This document shows, piece by piece, positions 1-9,271 of a stretch of DNA of 21,534 nt. Source of the stretch: CAYWHE01 sp964458125. Its GTDB lineage: Bacteria; Bacteroidota; Bacteroidia; AKYH767-A; OLB10. The notes beneath the pieces are model-generated. The model did no database searches. It saw only the letters and a list, made by a program, of their open reading frames with translations, and was not told the origin of the DNA. A program made the translations under genes and the position numbers. The stretch's first letter is position 1. Every line of letters begins with the position of its first letter. The DNA is taken from the NCBI GenBank assembly GCA_964458125.1, contig CAYWHE010000049.1, positions 1-21,534 on the forward strand, given 5' to 3'.

Positions 1-580
1 ACATAAGCCGGAGCCAGCCTAAATAAAGAACCAGGTAACAGGCATTCACGGCCAGGACCAGGTACCGGAAATTGATTTCACCTGTCACTGTCAACCAGGC
101 AGTACTAAACAGCCGGAGGAGAACCATCCGGGATTCGTAAAAAGGCTGGACTAATAAGCTGATTCCCTCTTGCAGTGAAGCGGCTTCCTTTATACCGGAA
201 AGGAAATCAAGAACCGAGGCATAGTCATCCCAGATGGGAACATTTACGGCATCCGTTAGCAAATGGCTGAAAAACAACAACAGAACAGAACCGGTTGTCA
301 AAAGCATAAATTTACGGATTGCAGCGGGTGATTTATTGAAGAAAAAAAAATTCTTCATTCCGAGCAGCACTCCGGTAATCAGGATAATTTCCCCGACAAA
401 AAAAATCCCGGCCTGCCTGAAAGGTCTGTTTAGTTCCCGGTGGAAGATTTTTAAAAAAAAATCCAGCAAAATGTCTGTAAACCGGTCCGTGCATAACAGA
501 GCACCCGCAACAAGCATGATGACGGAAATCAGGATGTATTTCCATGAAGACCGGGCGGCAGGTTGTTGCGGGCTGGCCAT
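1..580 (-). CDS. Polytopic membrane protein, GT-C-like (3' end beyond window)
   Basis: Reading the minus strand from the ATG at 580, the frame stays open for 193 codons to the window edge, so the gene is incomplete at its C-terminus. The start lies 2 bases after the TGA of the preceding gene, so the two are almost certainly co-transcribed. The product has hydrophobic segments near residues 14-30, 57-75 and 92-110, then an AVNVPIWDDY stretch at 111-120, and further hydrophobic segments. It is visibly paralogous to the upstream 506-residue protein: both share AVNVPxxDDYxxxLxFL, a QP/TP-x-Y-E-(S/T)-R segment followed by VxLxL, and INFRxLxxxVN. A paired acidic motif in the first large loop after a TM helix is typical of GT-C fold, lipid-linked-sugar glycosyltransferases. 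That assignment is inference, and the substrate is unknown. Confidence is high that this is a gene and low for function. Confidence 0.85.
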   Translation of the reverse strand, partial: MASPQQPAARSSWKYILISVIMLVAGALLCTDRFTDILLDFFLKIFHRELNRPFRQAGIFFVGEIILITGVLLGMKNFFFFNKSPAAIRKFMLLTTGSVLLLFFSHLLTDAVNVPIWDDYASVLDFLSGIKEAASLQEGISLLVQPFYESRMVLLRLFSTAWLTVTGEINFRYLVLAVNACYLVLYLGWLRLM

Positions 581-582
581 GA

Positions 583-2103
583 TCAGGGCTTAAAGATGCC
601 GGATTGAACGGCCCGCTCAATAACAACAGCTGCATCAACGGGAATCACAGGAGGTGAACTTTTTACGGTTTGATGCATTTGGAAACTTTGAATGAATCCC
701 TCCAGCTTTTTTTTCCGCAAAACCGTTTCAGGGTAAAAACAAAAAGCAGACGCCAGGAAATAAAGGCCGCTGCCCACAATTAATCCGGGCAAAATCCTTT
801 TCTTAAAAACCGTACTGTTCATTTCTGCCAGTGCGATAAACAGGCAGACCATACCCAGGCAGGAATAAACTGCATACCGCATGGCAAGCGCCTGCCTGAT
901 TCCATCCGCAGTGTCCAGACGGAAAAAGGCAGCTAGGATTGCAGATCCTGCCACGTATAACAGCATGGAAAAATTAAACGGATTCAGCAAATAATATTTC
1001 TTCCTGATCAGCCAAATGAGAACAAGAATAAAAAGCGTGCCGGCTAAAACCGGCAATTCCAGCCGGTAAAAGAACTGGAAAGCCGAACCCAGGAAGACCA
1101 GGCAGTAACCGGCCACCAGAAGGGGGTTCACTGACAACAGTTCCTGCCAGCTCCGGACCGGCTGGTAATTCCGGAAATAAAAAATTATCATCAGGATAAA
1201 AACACCTAACCAAACCAATTGCCTCCTTTTGTCCTTCTTCCAAAAAAGAATCAGGAGGCCAATAACAAAAACCAGCCAGCCATTTCCATAGCTTAAACAC
1301 GACAGGCAAGCCGAAAACAGGGCCAGGGTAAAGGAGAGGGAGGTTCGCTTTTCAAGAAAAAAGAAGGCTGCCGACGCAAAAAACATGGTGAAAATAATAT
1401 GCATACCTGCTGTGGACCAGAGTTGCGCATCATACCAGGTAAAATTAAAAAGAATCAGGGAAAAAGGAATCATTAATACCTCACCGAAACTTATGTGCTT
1501 CATTCCGCGAAAGACCAAATATACAAGGGCGCAAAAGGCCAGGTTTACCAGGAAAATGAGCGCTCTGAAATTTATTGTCTTAAACATAAAATGATAAGCT
1601 ACCACGGTGAGTTTCAACATAACATTCCTCGTCTCTACATACGGTGTCCACACCAGGGAAGCCTGTTCACCCGGAGTTGCGGCAATGAAGGCATTTAAAA
1701 AACGAAGAATGGCATAATAATCATCCGTTAAGGGGACGTTGACGGCATGCGCATTAATGTAATTCCAGTAAAATACCATCAATACGGAAACAGTCAATAC
1801 CGGATAGTACCTTAGTGGTAAAAGATTACCGGAACCTGCAGAAAGTTTAAAAATCATCAGCAGGAAACCAAATAGCAGCAAGGCGGAACCGGTCATTTCA
1901 AGCCCTGCCAAACGGAAATCCTCATCCGGCCGGAAGTAAAGCAGCTCGTTAACTGAATCAAGGATAAAGCGTCCGAAAGCATCATTCCTTAAAAGGATTC
2001 CGCAGACAAAGCACAGGATTGCCAATACATAAGCAATACGATGCAATAAACCCAGATCGGAATGTTGATGCCGGTCGGAAGGGCCAGGCCCGTCAAGGCT
2101 CAT
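583..2103 (-). CDS. Polytopic inner-membrane protein, GT-C glycosyltransferase-like
   Basis: This is a 506-residue protein rich in hydrophobic helices, roughly ten or more membrane spans, with short basic loops such as FWKKDKRRQ. The first large loop carries AVNVPLTDDYYAILRFL, with Asp127-Asp128, where GT-C enzymes (ArnT/PMT type) place their catalytic acidic pair. I recognise no exact family, so a glycosyltransferase role is a fold-level inference. The ATG at 2103 follows the stop of the surface-protein gene by 8 bases, and the stop is 2 bases before the next paralogue, so the three genes look like one transcript. The N-terminal 20 residues are hydrophilic and precede the first span at about 22-38. 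A sugar or lipid donor role in decorating the neighbouring secreted protein is possible but unproven. It could equally be an unrelated polytopic protein. Confidence 0.85.
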   Translation of the reverse strand: MSLDGPGPSDRHQHSDLGLLHRIAYVLAILCFVCGILLRNDAFGRFILDSVNELLYFRPDEDFRLAGLEMTGSALLLFGFLLMIFKLSAGSGNLLPLRYYPVLTVSVLMVFYWNYINAHAVNVPLTDDYYAILRFLNAFIAATPGEQASLVWTPYVETRNVMLKLTVVAYHFMFKTINFRALIFLVNLAFCALVYLVFRGMKHISFGEVLMIPFSLILFNFTWYDAQLWSTAGMHIIFTMFFASAAFFFLEKRTSLSFTLALFSACLSCLSYGNGWLVFVIGLLILFWKKDKRRQLVWLGVFILMIIFYFRNYQPVRSWQELLSVNPLLVAGYCLVFLGSAFQFFYRLELPVLAGTLFILVLIWLIRKKYYLLNPFNFSMLLYVAGSAILAAFFRLDTADGIRQALAMRYAVYSCLGMVCLFIALAEMNSTVFKKRILPGLIVGSGLYFLASAFCFYPETVLRKKKLEGFIQSFQMHQTVKSSPPVIPVDAAVVIERAVQSGIFKP

Positions 2104-2111
2104 AAAAAGAT

Positions 2112-5100
2112 TTACCGGATAAGCGTTACATATCCCTTCACCCTGTGTTTGCGGCCATTCTGTTCAACCAGGTCGATTTCATAGGCATATACGCCCTCAG
2201 GGGCCAGGGTACCACCCATCTTTCCATCCCAGACAGGTCGCTTATCCTTGACCTGGTGCACCAGGGAGCCCCACCGGTTAAAAATACTGATCTTGTAGCT
2301 GGCTACCCCTACAAAGTAGACATCAAACATGTCATTCTTTCCGTTGTTGTCGGGTGTAAAGGCTTTGGGGACATAGAAGGAATACTCATCGGCCACATAA
2401 ACAACAAACTCAATGCTGTCCGTACACTGCTGCAGGTTGCTGACAATCAGTTTAACGGTATAGTGACCCGTATCCGCATAGGTATGAACGGGGTTGGGTT
2501 CATTGGAGCCGGGAGTGTTGTCACCGAAAGTCCAGCTCCAGATGGTGGCACCGGCACTATGATCGGTAAACTGAACGGTTGGATTATAAAGTGTAGGATT
2601 CTTGGGATCATAATCAAATGAAGGTTCAGGCATTTTAAACACATTAATGATCTGTGTTTTGGTGATGCTTGAGGAACAGCCATACGAATTCGTAACGGTC
2701 AGCGTGACATCATACAAGCCGGATTTTGTATAGGTGTAAACCGGATGCTGGTTGCCGGAAAATCCTCCATCGCCAAAACTCCAGTGATAGTATGAGCCAG
2801 GCAGGGATTGAGAAGAATCGGTAAAGGAAACCGTCAGGGGCTGACAACCTTCAAAGGGTGTGTAAAGGAAATCAACCACAGGGGCATCCACGAGGGTAAT
2901 ATTGACGGTGGCCGTAGCAGACGGGGTACCGCAGTTGTCTGTAACTATTACAGTAAGGGTTGTGTCAGCGACCGGTGAAACGGTTATGGATTGGGTATTG
3001 GCCAGGCCATTGTTCCAGTTGTAGAAATAGGTCTGGTCACCACCTGAAGCCAAAGCAGGAACCACCAGTGATTTTCCCCTGCAGATAGAGGTATCATTAA
3101 AAATTACCACCGACAGCGGCGGCCTCACGGTGACTGTAATGCTGGCGACACTGGACGGGCACCCGATAGAATCGGTAACAGTAACCGTATAGGTAGTGGT
3201 GGTCACGGGGGTCACGACGATGCCGTTGGAAGCAGACCCGTTGCTCCACAGGTAAACATAAGGGGCAGTGCCACCGTTGGCCACCACGGCCAGATTGGCG
3301 CTGTCACCGATGCAGATGGTCGCCCCGGTCGAGGCGTTTAACACCAATTGCGTAGCCTGGTTGATGGTGAAGGATTCCGTTGCCGTACATCCGGTGTTAT
3401 CGGATACCGTTACCACATAAACTCCTGCAATAAAATTATTCACACTGTTCCCGGTGTTTCCATTTGACCAGCTCACTGTATATGGAGGAACCCCGCCGGC
3501 AGGGCTTACAGTTGCAGCACCGTCATTTCCTCCAAAACAGGTGACATCCTTTACACCGCTGAGGTTGACTACAGGAATGGAAGAGGACTGCACCGAGTCG
3601 GTTACCGAAATGGTACAACCGTTCGTGTCGGTAACGGTGACTGTATACACCCCGGCAGCCAGACCGGTTATGGAGTTATTGGTTCCTGAATTGGACCAGG
3701 TATAGGCATATGGAGGCGTTCCACCTGCCGCAGCAATGGAAACGGAACCGTTGTTGCCTCCGCAGGATGTGCCTACAGTGGAAAGCGGACCTGATAAAGC
3801 AGCTGCGGGTTCGTTGATGGTGACCGATACCGTATCTGCACAGCCCTGTATATCATTGACAATGACCTGGTAAGTCCCGGCCGTCAGGTTATTTACTGTC
3901 GCTGCTGTAGATCCAGGCAAAGCGTTAAAAGAATTATCATACCATTGATAGCTGTATGTACCGGAACCCACCGTTACTCCAAGTGTGGCCGACCCGTCAT
4001 TGCCACCGAAGCATTTGACATGCTGGGTGGCCGTTATCCCTGCTGTCATGCCATCAAAAGGAACATTAAGGCCAATGGTCATCGTACAGCCCTTCTGGTC
4101 AGTAACTGTTACTGTATATGCACCTCCCGTAATTCCGGAGGCTGAAGAGGAGGTGCCGCCTGAAGGAGACCACTGGTAGGTATAGGGAGCAGTTCCCCCG
4201 GTTACTGTTACGGATGCCGATCCGTTAGATGTGCCACAATTGGTGGAATTCACAGTCACATTGGTTTGGGCCAAAGCAGTGGGTTCTGTTATGGTAATAT
4301 TGGTCTGAGCCGGGCAACCGATGGGAGGAGTCACGGTAACCGTATAATTTCCGGCCTGTAACCCCGTAGCTGTCTGCGTGGTCTGGACGGGGGTGGTGTT
4401 CCAGGAATAGGTATAACCGGCCGGCTGAACGGTGGAGGTTCCGTTACTTCCTCCAAAACAGGAAACATCTGTTTGTACTGTATTTAATACCAGTGAATTA
4501 ATGGATAACGGGTAATTCGCTGGCAATACGGGTGCATTGTAACAGAGGTCAAAGACGGTGTCCACCAGTGAAAAGGTAAAGGCCCCGGCAAAGCCAATCG
4601 GGGGTGAAAATGTAATGGTGTAAATGCTGCCGTAATCCGCGCCGATTAAACAGGCTGCTCCCGACACCGCATTAACGGTGTAAGGTCCCCCGGGGCCTGC
4701 AAAGGTAAAGTCTGTAGGCTGAACGGAAGTGCAATAGATGTTCTCGGAAAAATAAACCGTAAGGGTACTGTCACCGCAACTTAATACCGTGTTGGTACTG
4801 TCAACCTGGGGCGGGATATTATCATAAATCTGAGCCGTTGAAGGCGTAAAATCAAGGATATAACCCGACTGGGTGGAAGAATAATTGCTGACGTTCATCA
4901 CATAGGTGTGTCCGGCTATCACAGCGAAAACCGGGCTTGTCTGTTGAACCGTGCCACCATTGGTACCGGTAACCCCTCCACCTCCGTTATTCCCTGCGTA
5001 ATTACAGCTCACCTGGAGGGGGGTTGTGGCAATATCAGAACAAAGATGGTTGGTAATATCAAAAATGGCCCAGTCATAGTCATCATTCGGATTATTGGGG

Positions 5101-5369
5101 GTTATTGAAAAATCAAGATTCCCACCGGTCTGTACGGTAAAGGTATACCATACGTCATTCTTCTCACCAGATTGCAGGCAGCTGATTGGATAGACTATTT
5201 CACCCGGGTAGTTTCCGGTCCCCGAAAAGGCATTGCTTTGTACGAAGGTGTCCTGGCAAACCGGTATGGCCCCCAGGCAATCCTGCACAGTTGGTATTTG
5301 CGCAAACACTGGTTTTGCAGCGGTAAGAACAAGGCAAAGGAAATAACAAAACCGTATGAAATGTTTCAT
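2112..5369 (-). CDS. T9SS-secreted SprB/PKD-repeat surface protein
   Basis: This 1085-residue protein is likely an adhesin or other cell-surface protein. A Sec signal peptide covers residues 1-23 (ending PVFA-Q). A Cys-containing N-terminal beta domain follows at about 24-180, then an Ig-like domain at about 185-292. Five SprB-type repeats lie at about 298-675; each starts near a Cys-(F/G)GG-x-(N/D)G motif and ends YxVTVxDxxGC. Two divergent Ig/PKD-like repeats occupy about 676-828. Two PKD domains lie at about 831-990 (YHWSFGDGG, WSWTFGDNT). The C-terminal gliding-motility-associated domain is at about 996-1085, with FTPDNNGKND, FNRWG and WDGK-x4-L-x-PEGVYAY. In Bacteroidota this last domain is a type B signal for export through the type IX secretion system. 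The protein is far smaller than the roughly 6,500-residue F. johnsoniae SprB. No SprF/PorP-like partner lies in the window. It heads a minus-strand operon with two GT-C-like genes. The family and export route are solid, but the ligand is unknown. Confidence 0.93.
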   Translation of the reverse strand: MKHFIRFCYFLCLVLTAAKPVFAQIPTVQDCLGAIPVCQDTFVQSNAFSGTGNYPGEIVYPISCLQSGEKNDVWYTFTVQTGGNLDFSITPNNPNDDYDWAIFDITNHLCSDIATTPLQVSCNYAGNNGGGGVTGTNGGTVQQTSPVFAVIAGHTYVMNVSNYSSTQSGYILDFTPSTAQIYDNIPPQVDSTNTVLSCGDSTLTVYFSENIYCTSVQPTDFTFAGPGGPYTVNAVSGAACLIGADYGSIYTITFSPPIGFAGAFTFSLVDTVFDLCYNAPVLPANYPLSINSLVLNTVQTDVSCFGGSNGTSTVQPAGYTYSWNTTPVQTTQTATGLQAGNYTVTVTPPIGCPAQTNITITEPTALAQTNVTVNSTNCGTSNGSASVTVTGGTAPYTYQWSPSGGTSSSASGITGGAYTVTVTDQKGCTMTIGLNVPFDGMTAGITATQHVKCFGGNDGSATLGVTVGSGTYSYQWYDNSFNALPGSTAATVNNLTAGTYQVIVNDIQGCADTVSVTINEPAAALSGPLSTVGTSCGGNNGSVSIAAAGGTPPYAYTWSNSGTNNSITGLAAGVYTVTVTDTNGCTISVTDSVQSSSIPVVNLSGVKDVTCFGGNDGAATVSPAGGVPPYTVSWSNGNTGNSVNNFIAGVYVVTVSDNTGCTATESFTINQATQLVLNASTGATICIGDSANLAVVANGGTAPYVYLWSNGSASNGIVVTPVTTTTYTVTVTDSIGCPSSVASITVTVRPPLSVVIFNDTSICRGKSLVVPALASGGDQTYFYNWNNGLANTQSITVSPVADTTLTVIVTDNCGTPSATATVNITLVDAPVVDFLYTPFEGCQPLTVSFTDSSQSLPGSYYHWSFGDGGFSGNQHPVYTYTKSGLYDVTLTVTNSYGCSSSITKTQIINVFKMPEPSFDYDPKNPTLYNPTVQFTDHSAGATIWSWTFGDNTPGSNEPNPVHTYADTGHYTVKLIVSNLQQCTDSIEFVVYVADEYSFYVPKAFTPDNNGKNDMFDVYFVGVASYKISIFNRWGSLVHQVKDKRPVWDGKMGGTLAPEGVYAYEIDLVEQNGRKHRVKGYVTLIR
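3348..4478 (-). repeat. Array of five SprB-type coding repeats
   Basis: Within the surface-protein gene, residues 298-674 consist of five imperfect repeats of about 70-80 residues. Each begins with a conserved Cys followed by a GGxNG or GTSNG turn, has a PYxYxW core, and closes with G-x-Y-x-V-x-V-(T/N/S)-D-x-x-G-C. The recurring Thr/Val codons give many near-identical short stretches in the DNA. The repeats have diverged enough that recent expansion is not evident. Confidence 0.75.
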
Positions 5370-5395
5370 GCGCCTGTATTTTTTAGAAATTCACT

Positions 5396-5403
5396 CAAAA
5401 ATA
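5396..5403 (-). promoter_or_regulatory. Possible -7 box for the surface-protein operon
   Basis: On the minus strand this reads TATTTTTG, an exact match to the Bacteroidota -7 consensus TAnnTTTG, 27 bases upstream of the ATG. The region upstream is very AT-rich. No good TTTG -33 element sits at the usual 19-20 base spacing (a CTTG is about 31 bases away), so the call is weak. Confidence 0.35.
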
Positions 5404-5500
5404 CAAATTTTATAATTAAAATACCGTTTCGATACAAGATTTATCTAATTTTTTTATCAAGAGGCCGGCCTCATTTTGTTCATAGTTTAAGTCCTTAAAT

Positions 5501-5532
5501 CTTGACAGGATGCAGGCATTTCGGTACTTTTG
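5501..5532 (+). promoter_or_regulatory. Bacteroidota-type promoter of smc
   Basis: A -7 box TACTTTTG at 5525-5532 matches TAnnTTTG exactly. A CTTG at 5501-5504 lies 20 bases upstream as the -33 element. Transcription would begin near 5539, giving a leader of about 20 bases before the smc ATG at 5562. Confidence 0.6.
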
Positions 5533-5561
5533 ACCCTCATTTTTAACAGCACTATGGACAG

Positions 5562-8500
5562 ATGCGCCTCAACTCATTAGAAATTAAAGGATTTAAAAGT
5601 TTCGGAGACAAAGTAACCATTCATTTTGACAAAGGGGTCACCAGCATAGTGGGTCCAAACGGTTCCGGCAAGTCAAACGTGGTCGATGCCATGCGATGGG
5701 TACTGGGTGAACAGAAAACCAGGATGCTTCGTTCGGAAAAGATGGAAAACATCATCTTTAACGGGACCAAAAGCCGGAAACCGGCTAACCTGGCCGAAGT
5801 GAGCCTGACCTTTGAAAATACCAAAAACATCCTGCCCACCGAGTTCTCAAATGTATGCATTACCCGTAAATTATACCGTACTGGCGAAAGCGAATACCTG
5901 CTCAACGGGGTGACCTGCCGGCTAAAAGATATTACAGACCTTTTCCTGGATACCGGTATCGGGAGCGACTCCTACGCCATCATCGAACTGAAAATGGTGG
6001 ATGAAATACTCAATGACAGGAACAATACCATTAAATTCCTGCTCGAGGAAGCAGCGGGCATCTCCAAATATAAAATACGGAAAAAGCAGACGTTTCAAAA
6101 ACTGGAAGAAACAGATGCCGATCTGAACCGGGTTAATGACCTGGTATTTGAAATTGAAAAAAGCCTGAAACAACTTGAAGTTCAGGCAAAAAAAGCCGAA
6201 AAATATTACCGGCTGAAGGAGGAATACAAACAGGTCAGTACGCAGGCCGCCATATTTGCCCTGCAATCCTACAGAAACAGCCTGAATGAACTGCAGCAGA
6301 AAGAAACATCCTGCCAGGATGAAAAATTGCGGCTTTCCGTGCAGATTGACCATTTGGAAGCCGGTATACAGCAATTTAAAACGGATGTGCTGGAAAAGGA
6401 AAAACAACTGACCGAAACCCAGAAACTCTTTAATGCCCGGGTTCTCCAATTGAACCAGGCTGAAAATGAGGAAAAGGGGCTCCAGGAAAAACTGAAATTC
6501 CTGGTCGAGAAACAACAACAACTCAGCCGCCAGAATTTTGATGCGGAGACCGTCATTGCCGAATACCAGGAGCAAATGACCAGGCATGGAGAAGAAAAAG
6601 CAGCCGAAGAGCTCAAACTCGCTGAAATTGAGAGCGGGGTTGGGATGTTGAAGTCGGAGGTGGAGGGGATCAAGGCCGCATACGCCCAGTCCCAGCAGGA
6701 ACTTCGGGAGCTGAACAACCAGTTGTTCCATGCCCGTCAGGAACTGAACAACCATGAAACCAGGATGGCCGTACGCAAAACACGGCTGAATTCCATTCTG
6801 GAAGAAATGAAACGGATCAACGATCTGATTTTACAGAACGAGTCCAGGCTGTCCTCGATTGAAAACGATATCACGCTGCAGACGCCCGTTCTCCAAAATC
6901 TTGAAAAGTCGTTTTCGGAATTAAAAAATGAACAATCCGGTGCCGGGCAGGAATTAAAAACATCGGACCAGGCCTTGCAGGAACTCCATGCTTCTCTCCG
7001 GGAAGCCAACAGGCAACTGGATTCCAAAACGAATGAATACCAACTGACCAAAAATATGCTGGATCAACTGGACGGCTATCCGGAATCCATTAAGTTTTTG
7101 CGGAAGAACCATGCAAATTCCAAAATGACACCCTTGCTGTCCGACATCATCAACTGTGATGAAGCCTATAAGATATCCATTGAAACTTTCCTGGAGCCGT
7201 TCCTGGGTTACTTTGTTGCCGACAATGCCCATCATGCCTGGGAAGCCATAGAATTGCTGAATGATTCCGCCAAGGGAAGGGCCAATTTCTTTGTACTGGA
7301 TACATTGGTTAACTACAACCTTCCCCGCTATGAAAAACCCGAAGGCTGTGTGCCTGCATTAGAAGTAATGGAGCCGGATCCACAATACCGGAAATTGTTT
7401 GAACTGCTTCTGGGTCATGTCTTTATCATGGAAGATGCCCGGCAGGTACAGTCCATCAACATGAATGAACGGAATTCCCTGGTCATCCTGTCCAAAAACG
7501 GCACGTTCCTGAAACAGAAATATACCGTTGGAGGTGGATCAATCGGGCTATTTGATGGAAAACGAACGGGCAAGATTAAAAACCTGGAGAAGCTTCAATC
7601 CCAAATTGAACAACACCAACGGGAGGTCGACACCATAAAAATTTCCATCCGGAACCAGGAAAATACCTCGCGCCAGTTAAAAGACAAACTGAACAGGCTT
7701 CAGCAGGACCAGGGCAAAACCGAAACCGAACTTTCCAAAATCCGGATTGCACTCAACTCCCTGACCAATAATAAGGATTTTATTCTAAACGGCACCCAAT
7801 CTTATAAGAACAATATCCTGAAACTGGAGACCGAGATGAACGAAATCAACTCCCGGAATTCAGAAGTCATTGATAAACCGGAGGAACTGACGGACAGACT
7901 GAGTCAAAACCTGACGGCAGTAACCGAAGAACTTAAAAACAAACAGGAGGCTTCCAATGAACTGCAGACTCAGCTGAATGAAAAAAGCCAGCAGTACAAT
8001 CAGCAGAACATCCAGTTTCTTCAGCAACAGAACAAAATCCAGAATGTTGTTCGTGAAATAGGCTATAAATCCACCCAGGTAGAAAATCTTTCCCGTACCA
8101 GGGCCCAGAATGAGGAAGAGCTGATCAGCCTTACGGTCCAGCATGAAAAACTGACTGCTGAACTGGAACACAAAGGACAGGAACTGATTGCGCTTCACGA
8201 GGAGAATAAAATCCAGGAAGCGCTCCTGCAGGAGCATGAAACAGCTTATTACCAGGCGAAAGGAAGCATCGAGGAGGAGGATAAAGCCATTCATGAAATC
8301 AGGAAAAAGAAAGAACAAGCCGAGGTGCTGATCCAGTCTGTCCATGACGAAATCAACCACCTCAAATTGCAGCTGACCTCCCTCAGGGAAAGACTGCACA
8401 TTGAATTCGGCATTGATATCAATGCAATCATCAACCTCGTTCCGGACGAAAACCTGGTGGAGGAAGAAGTGAAGGCAGGCAGCGAAAAGCTGAAGAAAAA

Positions 8501-9116
8501 ACTCGATGAGTTCGGTCCCATTAACCCCATGGCGCTGGAGTCTTTCAAGGAGATCAAGGAACGTTACGATTTCATCATGAAGGAACAGGATGATCTGAAA
8601 AAAGCAAAGGAGTCATTATTGCAGACGATTGCCGAGATTGACGCCACAGCAAAGGAAAAATTCATGGATGCTTATTTCGAAGTCCGCAATAACTTCGTCA
8701 AGGTATTCCGTTCCCTTTTTTCAGAGGAAGACAAATGCGACCTGATCCTCTCCGATCTCAACAACCCCCTCGAATCCGACATCAACATCATCGCCCAGCC
8801 CAAAGGCAAGAAACCTTTATCCATCCACCAGCTTTCAGGAGGTGAAAAAACGCTTACGGCAACGGCATTGCTTTTCGGCATTTACCTGTTAAAGCCCGCA
8901 CCATTCTGTATTTTCGATGAGGTGGATGCCCCGCTGGATGACAATAACATTGATAAATTCAACAACATCATTAAGAAATTCTCCAACGAATCCCAGTTTA
9001 TTATCATCACGCACAACAAAAAAACCATGGCTGCCACCGATATCATTTACGGCATTACCATGGCTGAACCAGGCGTCACCACGGTGGTTCCAGTGGATCT
9101 TCGGGCCTACGCCTGA
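5562..9116 (+). CDS. smc: Chromosome segregation protein SMC
   Basis: This is a full-length 1184-residue SMC ATPase, the core of the bacterial condensin that organises and segregates the nucleoid as a dimer, usually with ScpA and ScpB (not in this window). The N-terminal head carries Walker A GPNGSGKSN at 31-39. A long Gln/Glu/Lys-rich coiled coil follows to about residue 500. The hinge spans about 504-665, beginning DGYPESIKF and ending around GGGSIGLFDGKRTGK. The return coiled coil extends to about 1000. The C-terminal head has the ABC signature LSGGEK at 1091-1096, and Walker B plus D-loop FCIFDEVDAPLDD from 1115. The ATG at 5562 is chosen because MRLNSLEIKGFKSF is the canonical SMC N-terminus; the nearby ATG at 5554 is out of frame. 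The gene stands alone on the plus strand and is divergent from the surface operon. Confidence 0.98.
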   Translation: MRLNSLEIKGFKSFGDKVTIHFDKGVTSIVGPNGSGKSNVVDAMRWVLGEQKTRMLRSEKMENIIFNGTKSRKPANLAEVSLTFENTKNILPTEFSNVCITRKLYRTGESEYLLNGVTCRLKDITDLFLDTGIGSDSYAIIELKMVDEILNDRNNTIKFLLEEAAGISKYKIRKKQTFQKLEETDADLNRVNDLVFEIEKSLKQLEVQAKKAEKYYRLKEEYKQVSTQAAIFALQSYRNSLNELQQKETSCQDEKLRLSVQIDHLEAGIQQFKTDVLEKEKQLTETQKLFNARVLQLNQAENEEKGLQEKLKFLVEKQQQLSRQNFDAETVIAEYQEQMTRHGEEKAAEELKLAEIESGVGMLKSEVEGIKAAYAQSQQELRELNNQLFHARQELNNHETRMAVRKTRLNSILEEMKRINDLILQNESRLSSIENDITLQTPVLQNLEKSFSELKNEQSGAGQELKTSDQALQELHASLREANRQLDSKTNEYQLTKNMLDQLDGYPESIKFLRKNHANSKMTPLLSDIINCDEAYKISIETFLEPFLGYFVADNAHHAWEAIELLNDSAKGRANFFVLDTLVNYNLPRYEKPEGCVPALEVMEPDPQYRKLFELLLGHVFIMEDARQVQSINMNERNSLVILSKNGTFLKQKYTVGGGSIGLFDGKRTGKIKNLEKLQSQIEQHQREVDTIKISIRNQENTSRQLKDKLNRLQQDQGKTETELSKIRIALNSLTNNKDFILNGTQSYKNNILKLETEMNEINSRNSEVIDKPEELTDRLSQNLTAVTEELKNKQEASNELQTQLNEKSQQYNQQNIQFLQQQNKIQNVVREIGYKSTQVENLSRTRAQNEEELISLTVQHEKLTAELEHKGQELIALHEENKIQEALLQEHETAYYQAKGSIEEEDKAIHEIRKKKEQAEVLIQSVHDEINHLKLQLTSLRERLHIEFGIDINAIINLVPDENLVEEEVKAGSEKLKKKLDEFGPINPMALESFKEIKERYDFIMKEQDDLKKAKESLLQTIAEIDATAKEKFMDAYFEVRNNFVKVFRSLFSEEDKCDLILSDLNNPLESDINIIAQPKGKKPLSIHQLSGGEKTLTATALLFGIYLLKPAPFCIFDEVDAPLDDNNIDKFNNIIKKFSNESQFIIITHNKKTMAATDIIYGITMAEPGVTTVVPVDLRAYA

Positions 9117-9271
9117 AATTCGGGATTCTGAAATTTAAATTGGACGATTTTTGTTTTAAGTATTATCAGGCTGGATGCTTTTTTTTAGCCAATGCAGGAA
9201 CCGGCTGATTGACTTAAGACGGATTAAATAAGGAAGTCGGAAATGAAAGCAACTTTTACGCCCATCCGGGG

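Noticed and set aside
234..593. A 119-codon plus-strand frame at the left edge
   Set aside because: It lies opposite the minus-strand membrane protein that is open from 580 to the edge and has a clear paralogue next door. It is Lys/Arg/Ser-rich with no features.
2145..2621. A 158-codon plus-strand frame opposite the surface-protein C-terminus
   Set aside because: It is antisense to the PKD and C-terminal sorting domains, whose motifs are unmistakable. It is a by-product of the Thr/Val-rich codon pattern.
3348..4478. The repeated DNA in the surface gene as a CRISPR or tandem DNA repeat
   Set aside because: The periodicity is about 70-80 codons, stays in frame, and is explained by SprB protein repeats. 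There are no identical direct repeats with spacers.
5922..6755. A 277-codon open frame on the minus strand inside smc
   Set aside because: It is antisense to a complete, motif-rich SMC coiled coil. Its Phe/Leu-rich translation is the mirror of Lys/Glu/Gln codons, and it has no promoter or family match.
9171..9190. GGCT...AGCC pair around an eight-T run after smc as a terminator
   Set aside because: The T-run is inside the loop, not after the stem, and the stem has only four pairs. The clear hairpin at 9279-9306 serves this convergent gap better.
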